Source of the DNA: an uncultured Desulfovibrionaceae bacterium
GTDB taxonomy: Bacteria; Desulfobacterota; Desulfovibrionia; Desulfovibrionales; Desulfovibrionaceae
Length of the DNA: 64,000 nucleotides
Reading direction: 5' to 3'
Assembly: GCA_949299515.1 (NCBI GenBank)
Contig: CASGAP010000001.1
Span: forward strand, 62,001 to 126,000
The notes under the pieces were generated by a model that worked only from the letters and a program-made list of their open reading frames with translations, did no database searches and was not told where the DNA came from. This document shows positions 26,131 to 34,967 of this stretch, in pieces; within the stretch, counting starts at the first letter, position 1; each line of letters begins with the position of its first letter. The translations under genes and the position numbers were made by a program.

Positions 26131-26958
26131 ATGAAAGCATTACAGATTGAAAACGTGAGCGTGCAGTATGCACGGCATCAGGCTTTGAAAAACATTAACC
26201 TGACCGTTGAGGAAGGGGATTTTCTTGGCATATTGGGCCCCAACGGCGGCGGAAAGTCTACGCTTATCAAGGCCGTCATCGGCAGCGTGCCCTACAGCGG
26301 CCGCATCGGGATTTTCGGAAAAAGCGGCAATCTGTCCGCCGTGGGCTATATGCCGCAGTCCAGTGATCTGAACAGAAAATTCCCCGTCAATGTGCTTGAG
26401 GTGTGTCTGAGCGCATACCTGCACCGAAAATGGCATTTTTTTTATCGGTATACGGCGGCAATGCGCGAAGAGGCGCACGAATACCTGCGCCTGGTCGGCA
26501 TCGAACATTTGGCGGGCCGCACCATTGCCGAGCTGAGCGGCGGCGAGTTTCAGAAACTGCTCCTGGCGCGCACGCTGCTGACCAAGCCGAAACTGCTTCT
26601 TTTGGACGAGCCGACCGCCAACATCGATCCCCAGTCTTCGGAGCATATTTTTGAAGTGCTTGCGGATCTGAATAAAGACATGACGATAGTCATGGTCACG
26701 CATGACCTTTCAGCCGTAGCTTCCTGCGTAAAAAGCATAGCCTGTCTCAGTCAGACCCTTATTTATCACGGAGAGCCGAAGCTTAACGCCGAAATATTGA
26801 CCAAAATGTACGGCTGTCCCATTGATCTGATAGCCCACGGCCATCCGCACCGCGTTTTGCCCTGTCACGGCCATGACGACGAAACTGGCGAATGTTTTGA
26901 CACGTTTCATGACGGGGCTGAACACGAGGCAAAAAATCCCTGCTGTAAATACCATTGA
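26131..26958 (+). CDS. Metal ABC transporter ATPase with His/Cys-rich tail (275 aa)
   Basis: ATP-binding subunit with Walker A GPNGGGKST, signature LSGGEFQKLLLARTL and Walker B LLLLDEPTANID. Beyond residue ~225 there is a tail rich in His and Cys (for example AHGHPHRVLPCHGHDD and CCKYH at the very end), longer than in ZnuC. Such tails can store or sense the cytoplasmic metal. The start is 1 base after the binding protein and 14 bases before the permease. Family call sure, metal not. Confidence 0.9.
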   Translation: MKALQIENVSVQYARHQALKNINLTVEEGDFLGILGPNGGGKSTLIKAVIGSVPYSGRIGIFGKSGNLSAVGYMPQSSDLNRKFPVNVLEVCLSAYLHRKWHFFYRYTAAMREEAHEYLRLVGIEHLAGRTIAELSGGEFQKLLLARTLLTKPKLLLLDEPTANIDPQSSEHIFEVLADLNKDMTIVMVTHDLSAVASCVKSIACLSQTLIYHGEPKLNAEILTKMYGCPIDLIAHGHPHRVLPCHGHDDETGECFDTFHDGAEHEAKNPCCKYH

Positions 26959-26972
26959 TTAGCGAGTGAACC

Positions 26973-27779
26973 ATGTTTTCAGCCTTATTGGAATATCAGT
27001 TTCTGCAGTATGCCTTTGCCGTCATTGTGTTAAGCAGTGTGGTCTGCGGCATTATGAGCAATTTGATCATCGAAAAGAATATGCTGATGATAAGCGGCGG
27101 CCTTGCCCATACCGCTTACGGAGGCATAGGCCTTGCCTGTCTGCTGGAGTTCAGTCCGACTCTCGGCGCTTTGGGCTTTACTTTGTGCTGTGCGCTGTTT
27201 ATCGCGCTGCTGCATAGAAAATCCCATGTTTCCAATGATATTTTCATTGCCTTGTTTTGGGCGCTGGGCATGGCGCTCGGCATAATCTTCATCGGGCTTG
27301 TTCCGGGATATACCCCGAATATCGAATCCTATCTGTTCGGCAATATTTTGGCTGTTTCCGACGAAGACGTGCTGGCCATGCTCTGTCTCAGCCTGCTTAT
27401 TGTTTTCAGCGTGCTGGCGTTTTACAGGGACTGGCAGGTTTTTCTGTTTGATGAGGAATTCGGCCGTCTGCAGGGCATTGCCGTTAATTTTTATCATTAT
27501 TTTTTGTATGTGCTGGTGACCCTCAGCATTATTTTGCTTATCCGCGTGGCCGGCATAATATTGGTGCTTGCCCTGCTTTCCGCGCCCGCGGCAAGCGCGG
27601 GGCTTTGCTGCCGCAGTTTTAAAGGCCGGCTTGTGCTTTCCGTGCTGTTTTCTTTTGTGTTCAGTTTTTTCGGGCTGTGGCTTTCGTATACCCTGGATAT
27701 TTCGTCCGGCGCCTGCATCGTGGTTTTTGCGTTTTGTATTTATGCCTTGCTTTTGTTTGTGCGCAGAAGTGCGCGGTAG
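26973..27779 (+). CDS. Metal ABC transporter permease, ZnuB/MntB family (268 aa)
   Basis: Inner-membrane permease with about 8 hydrophobic segments, the ABC-3 family LAHTAYGGIGLACLLEFSP motif near residue 45, and the late VAGIILVLALLSAPAASA segment typical of this family. It completes the Fur-box-led operon and is followed by a strong terminator. No second permease is present, so it should work as a homodimer. Confidence 0.9.
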   Translation: MFSALLEYQFLQYAFAVIVLSSVVCGIMSNLIIEKNMLMISGGLAHTAYGGIGLACLLEFSPTLGALGFTLCCALFIALLHRKSHVSNDIFIALFWALGMALGIIFIGLVPGYTPNIESYLFGNILAVSDEDVLAMLCLSLLIVFSVLAFYRDWQVFLFDEEFGRLQGIAVNFYHYFLYVLVTLSIILLIRVAGIILVLALLSAPAASAGLCCRSFKGRLVLSVLFSFVFSFFGLWLSYTLDISSGACIVVFAFCIYALLLFVRRSAR

Positions 27780-27804
27780 TGCGGAAAGGCAGTGAGGAGT
27801 TTAT

Positions 27805-27836
27805 AAAAAAAGCCGCCGAACGGCGGTTTTTTATTT
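27805..27836 (+). terminator. Terminator of the metal ABC operon
   Basis: AAAAAAGCCGCCG and CGGCGGTTTTTT pair around AA, giving a stem with one G-T pair and a T run. Confidence 0.88.
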
Positions 27837-27857
27837 TCTTTCTTCTTTTTATTTTTT

Positions 27858-28040
27858 TGGGGGGGGAAATGATTGCGTTGCTGTCCGGTTGCGTAAAGTT
27901 TGCAAGATCACTGACGCAAATAACTTGCACAAACGGCTTGCCGCTCTTTGGGCGGTTCCCCAAGCTCCCTTATTGCACGGCATTTGCGGAGCCTTGCCGA
28001 ATTTTTCGGCTGGGGCTCCGTTAATGCCGCGAATAAGAAC
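27858..28040 (-). repeat. TIR-family intergenic element, copy D (degenerate ends)
   Basis: Read on the minus strand it has the GGAGCC...GGCTCC central hairpin and then GCAAATGCCGTGCAATAAGG. About 70 bases nearly identical to copy A follow (a GGCAAGCCG start, then CTTGCAAACTTTACGC and GGACAGCAACGCAATCATTT), then a C run at about 27858-27866. The terminal arms are decayed. It lies between the metal operon and convergent dapL. Confidence 0.65.
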
Positions 28041-28063
28041 GGCTTGATTTTTCACGGTGTTTG

Positions 28064-29284
28064 TTAGAATTGGAATTTTTTAAGGCGTTCCACGGCTTCG
28101 AGGGTATTTTCGCGGCTGCCGAAACCAGTCAGGCGGAAATAGCCTTCCCCGCACAGGCCGAAACCTTCGCCGGGCGTGCCTACCACGTTTACCTGCGTAA
28201 GAAGCTGATCGAAGAACTTCCAGGAATCGTTTTCGGGCAGTTTCAGCCATACATAGGGGGCGTCAACGCCGCCGTATACGGTAAGTCCCATATTGATAAA
28301 ACCTTCGCGGATGCATTTTGCGTTTTCAAGATAACCGCCGATAAGTTCCTGAACTTCTTTTTTGCCCTGTTCGCTGTGTACGGCTTGGGCGGCGCGCTGC
28401 ACGATGTACGGGGTGCCGTTGTATTTGGTTGTCTGGCGGCGCAGCCACAGATCGCGCAGGGCAACTTTTTTGCCGTCGGCTGTTTTCAGGCTCAGGTTTT
28501 TGGGAATGACCACATAACCGCAGCGCAGTCCCGTGAAGCCGGCAATTTTTGAATAGCTGCGGAATTCCACAGCACATTCCAGCGCGCCTTCCACTTCGTA
28601 AATGCTGTGGGGAATGTTCGGGGTGCGGATATAGGCTTCGTAGGCGGAGTCAAACAGAATAATGCTGTCGTTGGCGCGGGCGTAGTCCACCCAGACTTTG
28701 AGCTGTTCCTTGGTCAGTACGGTGCCCGTTGGGTTGTTGGGATAGCAAAGATAAATAATGTCGGGGCGTTCGCTCGGCAGTTCGGGCACAAAGTTGTTTT
28801 CTGACGTGCAGGAAAGATAGATAATGCCTTGGAAGCGGCCGTCTTTTTGGGCGCCTGCGCGGCCGGCCATAACGTTTGAATCGGCATAAACCGGGTAAAC
28901 GGGGTCGGTAATCGCCACTTTGCAGGAGCTGTCGAAAAGTTCCTGAAAATTGCCGATGTCGCTTTTTGCGCCGTCGCTGACAAAAATTTCGTCTTTTTCG
29001 ATGCCGAATTGTTTAAAGCAGTCTTCCACAATGGTTTCGCGCAGAAAATCATAGCCTTGTTCCGGGCCGTAGCCGCGGAATCCTTCCGCGGTTGCCTGTT
29101 CGTCGACCGCTTTGTGCAGGGCGGCGATAACGCTGGCCGGAAGGGGCTTGGTTACGTCGCCTATGCCGAGGCGGATAATTTTTTTGTCCGGGTTTTCGGA
29201 AGAATATTTATTGACTCTTTTGGCAATTTCGGAAAAAAGATAGCTGCCTGCAAGGTTTTGGTAAAAATGGTTTGCGAGTGCCAT
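28064..29284 (-). CDS. dapL: LL-diaminopimelate aminotransferase (406 aa)
   Basis: Makes LL-diaminopimelate directly from tetrahydrodipicolinate, the one-step lysine/peptidoglycan route used by Desulfovibrio, plants and chlamydiae. Fold-type I aminotransferase with RLGIGDVTKPLP near the start, GYGPEQGYDFLRE, DPVYPVYADSNVM, YPNNPTG and the PLP lysine in RSYSKIAGFTGLRCGY. Length is normal (~410). The divergent neighbour is an FMN enzyme; the 197-base gap between them carries a GGATTTTAAAATCC palindrome at 29363-29376. Confidence 0.97.
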   Translation of the reverse strand: MALANHFYQNLAGSYLFSEIAKRVNKYSSENPDKKIIRLGIGDVTKPLPASVIAALHKAVDEQATAEGFRGYGPEQGYDFLRETIVEDCFKQFGIEKDEIFVSDGAKSDIGNFQELFDSSCKVAITDPVYPVYADSNVMAGRAGAQKDGRFQGIIYLSCTSENNFVPELPSERPDIIYLCYPNNPTGTVLTKEQLKVWVDYARANDSIILFDSAYEAYIRTPNIPHSIYEVEGALECAVEFRSYSKIAGFTGLRCGYVVIPKNLSLKTADGKKVALRDLWLRRQTTKYNGTPYIVQRAAQAVHSEQGKKEVQELIGGYLENAKCIREGFINMGLTVYGGVDAPYVWLKLPENDSWKFFDQLLTQVNVVGTPGEGFGLCGEGYFRLTGFGSRENTLEAVERLKKFQF

Positions 29285-29481
29285 ATGTCCTCTCTTGTGA
29301 AATGGATTTGTTTCTTTGTTCTTATAAAGAATTATTTTTATTAAGGCAATGAATTAAAACAAGGATTTTAAAATCCGCAAAAAAATCCTTTGCATAACCC
29401 CAAAGACAGAGTGACAAAGAGCAAAGAGTGTGCTATGAAATCTTATCTTTCAGTATTACTTGTCCAAAGAGGGTTATGCGT

Positions 29482-30519
29482 ATGGATATGCAAGAAGTAA
29501 GAAAAACAGCCAGGGAACGTATGAAAGGCTTCTGCCGCGTCTGCACCGTATGCGACGGCAAGGTCTGTGCCGGCGAAACGCCGGGCATGGGCGGCTGCGG
29601 AACCGGTTCTGCGTTTCATAATAATATGAAATCACTGAAAAATATTCATGTGAATATGCGCCTGGTGCATGATATCAGGGAACCGGAAATCAGCTGTTCC
29701 GTTTTGGGGCTGGATTTGGAAATTCCGGTTATCGCCGCGCCTATCGGCGGCGTGTCTTTCAATATGGGCGGCGCCATTACCGAAGAACAGTACATTAAAG
29801 CCATTGTGGACGGCTGCAGGGAAAGCGGCACCATAGGCTGTACGGGCGACGGCGTGCCTGCCTTTATTCATGAAAGCGGCTATAAAGCCATTGCCGAAGC
29901 CGGCGGTTACGGCATTCCGTTTATTAAACCGTGGGAAGCGCAGGAATTTGACGAAAAACTGGAAAAAGCCGTACAGACCGGCTGTTCCGTAATCGGTATG
30001 GACATTGACGCCGCAGGCCTTATCACGCTGGCGAAAATGGGCCGTCCCGTTTCACCCAAGGGTCCTCAGGAACTGAAAAACGTTGTGGACAAAGTGCACG
30101 CGTACGGCAAAAAATTTATTCTGAAAGGCATTATGACCGTTGCTGACGCCCGTGCCGCGGCGGAAGCAGGCTGCGATGCCATTGTGGTTTCCAACCACGG
30201 CGGCCGCGTACTTGACCATGCCATGGGCGTTGCCGATGTGCTTCCGGAAATTGCCCAGCGCGTCAAAGGACAGGTTACCGTACTTGCCGACGGCGGCGTG
30301 CGCGACGGCGTGGATATTCTGAAAATGCTTGCTCTCGGTGCGGATGCGGTTATGATAGGCCGTCCGTTCAGCGTTGCGGCCGTGGGCGGCGAAACCGAAG
30401 GCGTAAAAGCGTATATCGAAATGCTCAAAGGCCAGCTTAAGTCTACTATGGTGCTTGTGGGCTGTCCTTCCGTCAAAGAAACCAGTATGCATCTTATCAG
30501 TATTCCCAAAGTGTATTAA
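29482..30519 (+). CDS. FMN-dependent alpha-hydroxy-acid oxidase-family enzyme with Cys-rich N terminus (345 aa)
   Basis: TIM-barrel flavoenzyme of the lactate/glycolate oxidase family, with AAPIGG, the active-site SNHGGRVLDHAMG, and VTVLADGGVRDGVDILKMLALGADAVMIGRPF for the FMN phosphate. Before the barrel is a Cys-rich start (C18, C21, C24, C29, C39), which could bind an iron-sulfur cluster or zinc. I start at the ATG 29482, 8 bases after GAGGG; 29476 is the alternative. Probably a dehydrogenase rather than an oxidase in an anaerobe; substrate unknown. Monocistronic with its own terminator. Confidence 0.82.
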   Translation: MDMQEVRKTARERMKGFCRVCTVCDGKVCAGETPGMGGCGTGSAFHNNMKSLKNIHVNMRLVHDIREPEISCSVLGLDLEIPVIAAPIGGVSFNMGGAITEEQYIKAIVDGCRESGTIGCTGDGVPAFIHESGYKAIAEAGGYGIPFIKPWEAQEFDEKLEKAVQTGCSVIGMDIDAAGLITLAKMGRPVSPKGPQELKNVVDKVHAYGKKFILKGIMTVADARAAAEAGCDAIVVSNHGGRVLDHAMGVADVLPEIAQRVKGQVTVLADGGVRDGVDILKMLALGADAVMIGRPFSVAAVGGETEGVKAYIEMLKGQLKSTMVLVGCPSVKETSMHLISIPKVY

Positions 30520-30540
30520 TTGGGGTTATTCGTAAGCAAT

Positions 30541-30566
30541 AAGCCTGTCGTTTCGGCAGGCTTTTC
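30541..30566 (+). terminator. Terminator of the FMN enzyme gene
   Basis: AAGCCTGTCG and CGGCAGGCTT pair (one T-G) around TTT(C), followed by TTCTT. Confidence 0.8.
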
Positions 30567-30599
30567 TTATGTCCTTATTAAACATAAAAATTAAACATA

Positions 30600-30632
30600 A
30601 AAAAGACCGCCTTTATACGGCGGTCTTTTTGC
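30600..30632 (-). terminator. Terminator of the purine permease
   Basis: AAAAAGACCGCC and GGCGGTCTTTTT form a 12-bp stem with A and T flanks. It serves the minus-strand permease and could act in both directions. Confidence 0.85.
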
Positions 30633-30650
30633 AGACGGTTAAATTTTCGG

Positions 30651-31955
30651 TTAGCCGATAATGAATTTTGCGGCGAAAATAATTGCCAAAATAAATGCCA
30701 GCGGGTGGATTTGCTTGATTTTTCCCGTCAGAAGATTGATGACCACATAGCTGATGACGCCCCAAGCGATGCCGTGGGCAATGCTGTAAGACAGCGGCAT
30801 ACCGATAATTGTGACGAAAACGGGTACGGAAACGGTAAAATCGTCAAAATCCACTTCTTTTATCGGGCTGATCATAAAAAGGCCCACGATGATAAGGGCG
30901 GGTGCCGTTGCCGCAGCGGGAATAAGCAGGAAAACAGGCGCAAGGAACAGGGAAATAAGGAAGAAGAACGCAATAACCAAGGCAGTTAAGCCGCTTCTGC
31001 CGCCTGCTGCCACGCCGCTGGCGCTTTCCACGAAAGAAGTAACCGTGGACGTGCCCAGCACAGCGCCGACGCAGGTTCCGATAGCGTCAGCCATAAACGC
31101 CTGTTTTGCTTCGGGCAGGCGTCCTTCCTTGTCCAGAAGGCTGCCTTTGGTGGCAACGCCCACTAAGGTTCCCACGGTGTCGAAAAGGTCGACAAAGAGG
31201 AACGTCGTGAGTACGAAAATCATATCCGTGGTGAAAATTTGGGAGAAGTCAAACTGCCAGAATGTGGGTGCCACGCTCGGTACGGTGAAAATGCCCGCAA
31301 GGGTGAAGTTTTCTGTTTTGGTTACGCCGAGGAATGCGCCGATAACCGTTGCAAACAAAATGCCGTAGAGCAAAGCGCCGCGCACGTTGTAAATCAGCAT
31401 GACGGCAACGGCAAAAAGGCCGGCTATGGTAACAATGGCGTTGGGGCTTGTAAGACTGCCCATGGATACGAGGGTTGCCGGGTTATCGACAATAATGCCG
31501 GAACCCTGCAGGCCGATAAAGGCGATAAACAGGCCTATGCCCGCGGAAATGGCTTTTTTCAGGGAAAAAGGAATGCAGTTTAAAATTGCTTCACGCAGGT
31601 TTGTGACGGTGAGAAGGATAAAGATAATGCCTTCCAAAAATACGGCGGTAAGGGCGAATTGCCAGGAATAGCCCATGCCGAGGCAGACGCTGAAGGCAAA
31701 AAAGGCATTGAGGCCCATGCCGGGAGCAAGACCTACGGGCAGGTTGGCATACAGGGCCATAATGGCGGTGGCAATGGCGGAGCTTATGGCCGTGGCGGCG
31801 AAAACGGAGCTGGCGTCCATGCCGGTAGCGCTCAAAATGCTGGGGTTGACAGCCAAAATATACGCCATGGTCATAAAGGTTGTCAGACCTGCCAATACTT
31901 CCGTACGGACAGTCGTGCCTTTTTCCTTGAGTTTGAAATAGGAATTAAGATCCAT
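30651..31955 (-). CDS. NCS2/AzgA-family purine permease (434 aa)
   Basis: Membrane transporter of the AzgA-like branch (guanine/hypoxanthine/adenine), with about 13 hydrophobic segments. It opens with TVRTEVLAGLTTFMTMAYIL, has LPVGLAPGMGLNAFFAF, and a SFVESASGVAAGGRSGLTALV motif in the second half, all typical. A purine riboswitch was looked for in the 130-base leader and not seen. It stands alone and presumably salvages purine bases by proton symport. Confidence 0.92.
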   Translation of the reverse strand: MDLNSYFKLKEKGTTVRTEVLAGLTTFMTMAYILAVNPSILSATGMDASSVFAATAISSAIATAIMALYANLPVGLAPGMGLNAFFAFSVCLGMGYSWQFALTAVFLEGIIFILLTVTNLREAILNCIPFSLKKAISAGIGLFIAFIGLQGSGIIVDNPATLVSMGSLTSPNAIVTIAGLFAVAVMLIYNVRGALLYGILFATVIGAFLGVTKTENFTLAGIFTVPSVAPTFWQFDFSQIFTTDMIFVLTTFLFVDLFDTVGTLVGVATKGSLLDKEGRLPEAKQAFMADAIGTCVGAVLGTSTVTSFVESASGVAAGGRSGLTALVIAFFFLISLFLAPVFLLIPAAATAPALIIVGLFMISPIKEVDFDDFTVSVPVFVTIIGMPLSYSIAHGIAWGVISYVVINLLTGKIKQIHPLAFILAIIFAAKFIIG

Positions 31956-32088
31956 TTCCTTCTCCTTTTGCGGTGCGTGTTAGGGTGATAAAAGTGAATG
32001 CTGATTTTTAGCAAAGGTTTTAGTAAGTTGCAAGCAAAAAATCTTTTCTGTCCCGAACCGTGCGGCGTCTTTGGCGGGGACGGCCGCG

Positions 32089-32865
32089 TCAGAGCCGTAT
32101 CTGCAGGTTTTTGCCGTAAAGGGTGTGCTGTCCCCAGTGCAGGCCGAGATAGACGCTGAGCGCCACGGTAATGCAAATGGCAATGGTTATGCCTACCTGA
32201 TACAAAATTGCCGTATTGGGCAGGGCCCCTGCCAAAATCTGGCCGGTAAGCATACCCGGCAGTATAATGATTCCCATGCTGACCATGGAATTAATGGTAG
32301 GGATAAGCGCCGTTTCCAGGGAACTGTTGATAAACGGGTGCAGGATTTTTTTTGGGTGCACGCCGAGCATGACCAGGCAGTTTATTTGGTCTGCATTGCT
32401 TTTTAACTGTTCGTACAGGGTTTTCAGCGCGATATTGAAGCCCGTCATGGCATTGCCTATGAGCATTCCGGTTATGGGGATCAGGTATTGGGGATTGAAA
32501 AGGTTTTCCCGCGCTACGATTAAAATGAAATATGTGCTGACAAAAAGCGCGGTGCCGATAAATGCAAAAGCGACCCGAAAGCGGAAAGCCCGCGGAAGCT
32601 GCGGCGCTTTGATCAGTATGCGGCGGGTGGCAAGGCTTATCATAACAATTAAATAGGCCAGGCAGAACAGGGGGTGCGGATTTTGAAAAATATACGTCAG
32701 TACCAGACCCGCAAGAATAAGCTGTACGGTCATCATCAGCGAAGCCAAAAACATTTCTTTGCTTTTGTATATTTTGCCTGCGCGTAAAATAAGCATTACG
32801 CAGAACAGCAGGATATAAATGCTTAAAAACTGTACTGTCATGTAAAAGTGTGCCTGTATGTCCAT
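32089..32865 (-). CDS. fetB: FetB-like iron exporter permease, UPF0014 (258 aa)
   Basis: Seven or so hydrophobic segments with the UPF0014 landmarks ITGMLIGNAMTG and SMGIIILPGMLTGQILAG. FetAB exports iron in E. coli and protects against oxidative stress. It lies 25 bases after its ATPase. Together with the Fur-box importer at 25.3 kb this gives the window an import and an export system for metal. Confidence 0.88.
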   Translation of the reverse strand: MDIQAHFYMTVQFLSIYILLFCVMLILRAGKIYKSKEMFLASLMMTVQLILAGLVLTYIFQNPHPLFCLAYLIVMISLATRRILIKAPQLPRAFRFRVAFAFIGTALFVSTYFILIVARENLFNPQYLIPITGMLIGNAMTGFNIALKTLYEQLKSNADQINCLVMLGVHPKKILHPFINSSLETALIPTINSMVSMGIIILPGMLTGQILAGALPNTAILYQVGITIAICITVALSVYLGLHWGQHTLYGKNLQIRL

Positions 32866-32890
32866 GGCTGTTCCTTTTTTCGCAGAGCGG

Positions 32891-33505
32891 TTATTTTCCT
32901 AAATGTATGCGGGAATCTGTATAATCGAAAAGGCTTTGGTCGTGGCAGACCATGATAACGGTGCAGTTTTTTTTGAGGCGGCGCAGAATATGCAGAAGTT
33001 TTTTGGCATTTTCGGCGTCAAGGGCGGAGGTGGATTCGTCCAGCAAAAGTACCTGCGGTTTCAGGGAAAGGCAAAGAGCCAGATATACCCTGTGCCGTTC
33101 GCCGCCGGAAAGTTCCTGACAGAGGCTTGCGGGATCTTTTTCCAAACCCAGTTCTGACAGATAATGCCGTATTTCGCTGTCTTTCGGACAGGGTTTTTCC
33201 AGCAGACGGTAAAACTGCGCAAAATTTTCCTGTATGGACGAGGGGAACAGCCAGATTTTCTGCGGAACAAGCAGAACTTCCGCGCGCAGCGTCAGGGGCG
33301 GAATGCCGCGGATTTCCCTGTCCTTATAAAAAATTTGTCCGCTTTCGTATGCAAGCGTGCCGTTTAAAAGCTGCAGGAGCGTGCTTTTGCCGCAGCCGCT
33401 TTGGCCTGTGATAAAGGTAAGGCTGTTGGGGTACAGGGAAATGCCGCTGTAAAAAAGCGAGCCCCGTACGCCGACGCCGTTCAGCGAAAAAAGAGCTTTT
33501 TGCAT
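32891..33505 (-). CDS. fetA: FetA-like ABC ATPase (204 aa)
   Basis: Small ATPase with Walker A GQSGCGKST, signature LSGGERHRVYLAL and Walker B VLLLDESTSALD. The start at 33505 fits FetA homology; a further 35 residues upstream in frame (to 33610) are hydrophobic, unconserved and probably not translated. It is a little shorter than E. coli FetA (225). The partner permease follows directly. Confidence 0.85.
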   Translation of the reverse strand: MQKALFSLNGVGVRGSLFYSGISLYPNSLTFITGQSGCGKSTLLQLLNGTLAYESGQIFYKDREIRGIPPLTLRAEVLLVPQKIWLFPSSIQENFAQFYRLLEKPCPKDSEIRHYLSELGLEKDPASLCQELSGGERHRVYLALCLSLKPQVLLLDESTSALDAENAKKLLHILRRLKKNCTVIMVCHDQSLFDYTDSRIHLGK

Positions 33506-33734
33506 AACTGTCCAAAATTGTGTTAAATGCCTTGCTGCAAGCCTATAATGTTTTTCTTCTTTGTCAAGCAAAAAGCATAAAAAAGAAATAACAAAAATGT
33601 AAAAAGTCATGCCGTGACTAAAAATATTTTTGCGGGCTATGGCTAATAATGCTTGACCTTTATTAATGGGATACGTATACTTTTATGTTACGAGATTTTA
33701 ATAATCATGCGTTACGCTATGAGAGGAGACTACT

Positions 33735-34664
33735 ATGGCCGGTTTAGAACCTACCCCATTCATCTGGTTTGACGGAGAACTCGTTCCCTGGAATGAAGCT
33801 AAAATTCACGTTCTTACCCATGCACTGCACTACGGAACCGGATATTTTGAAGGTATCCGCGCGTATAAATGCGCCAATGGGCAGTCAGCCGTATTCCGTC
33901 TTCGCGAGCATATGCAGCGTATGGCAAATTCCGCAAAAATTCTTGGCTTGCCGTGTCCGTACAGTGTTGACGAACTGTGCAAAGCCACCATTGATACGCT
34001 TGTGGCCAATAAAATGAGCGCCGCGTATATCCGTCCCATCAGTTTTGTCGGTTACGGCGCACTCGGCGTTCATCCGGGGCAAAATCCCATTAACACCGTA
34101 ATTGCAGCCTGGAGCTGGGGCGCATATCTCGGTGCGGAAGCGCTGGAAATGGGCGTGCGCGTCAAAACAAGCTCTTATAACCGTATGCACCCCAATACGC
34201 ACATGGGCAAGGCAAAAGCCTGCGGCAACTACGTAAACTCCGTGCTTGCCAAAATAGAAGCCGTGCACGACGGTTACGACGAAGCCCTTATGCTCGATAC
34301 CAACGGTTTCGTTTCCGAAGCAACCGGCGAAAACGTATTCATAGTCCGCGGCAAAACCATAAAAACTACGCCGCTTACTTCCATTCTGGAAGGCATTAAC
34401 AGAGCAAGCGTGATTACTCTTGCCAAAGATCTCGGTTTTGAAGTTGTGGAAACCCAGTTCACCCGTGACGAAGTATACTGCGCCGACGAAGTGTTCTTCA
34501 GCGGAACCGCCGCGGAAATTACCCCTGTGCGCGAAGTGGACAACCGCATTATCGGTCAGGGCAGAGCCGGCGAAATTACCAAAACGCTGCAGAAAGCCTT
34601 TTTTGAAATTGTACAGGGCAATAACCCGAAATATCAGGACTGGCTTGCCCCGTATTCCTTCTAG
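33735..34664 (+). CDS. ilvE: Branched-chain amino acid aminotransferase (309 aa)
   Basis: Fold-type IV PLP enzyme that performs the last step of Val/Leu/Ile synthesis. FIWFDGELVPWNEAKIHVLTHALHYG starts the protein, the PLP lysine is in HMGKAKACGNYVNS, and EVFFSGTAAEITPV lies near the C terminus, as in BCAT class I. GAGAGGAG precedes the ATG. Its TAG stop (34662-34664) is the TAG of the adjacent repeat arm CTAGGGTATT. Confidence 0.95.
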   Translation: MAGLEPTPFIWFDGELVPWNEAKIHVLTHALHYGTGYFEGIRAYKCANGQSAVFRLREHMQRMANSAKILGLPCPYSVDELCKATIDTLVANKMSAAYIRPISFVGYGALGVHPGQNPINTVIAAWSWGAYLGAEALEMGVRVKTSSYNRMHPNTHMGKAKACGNYVNSVLAKIEAVHDGYDEALMLDTNGFVSEATGENVFIVRGKTIKTTPLTSILEGINRASVITLAKDLGFEVVETQFTRDEVYCADEVFFSGTAAEITPVREVDNRIIGQGRAGEITKTLQKAFFEIVQGNNPKYQDWLAPYSF

Positions 34665-34956
34665 GGTATTTTTTTTGAATTAATACAGCTGATTACAGCA
34701 GTTATATAGAATATCAGCAGAAACAGGCCGTTTTAACGTTTGTTTCGGGTTGGGAAAAAGATTTTACAGCCGCTTGTATTCACGGTATTTGCGGAACCGA
34801 AGCTAAAACTTTCGGCAGGGTTCCGTAAATGCCGTGCAATGAGGGGCTCCCAAAGGGCGGCAAGCCGTCTGCGTCAGCGAGCTTGCAAACATTACGCAAA
34901 CGGACAGCAATGCAGTCATTTCCCCCAAGAAAAAATAATTTGGAAACACCCCTAAT
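34661..34956 (+). repeat. TIR-family intergenic element, copy A (most complete)
   Basis: The left arm at 34661-34684 (starting CTAGGGTATT) and right arm ATAATTTGGAAACACCCCTAA (34935-34955) are imperfect inverted repeats. Inside are a GATTACAGC-type segment, a CGGTATTTGCGGAACC...GGTTCCGTAAATGCCG hairpin at 34783-34834, a segment shared with copy D (34861-34920) and TCATTTCCCCCAAG. It fills the whole 303-base gap between ilvE and dnaX. No gene is present in it. Confidence 0.75.
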
Positions 34957-34967
34957 CAGGATTTTTT

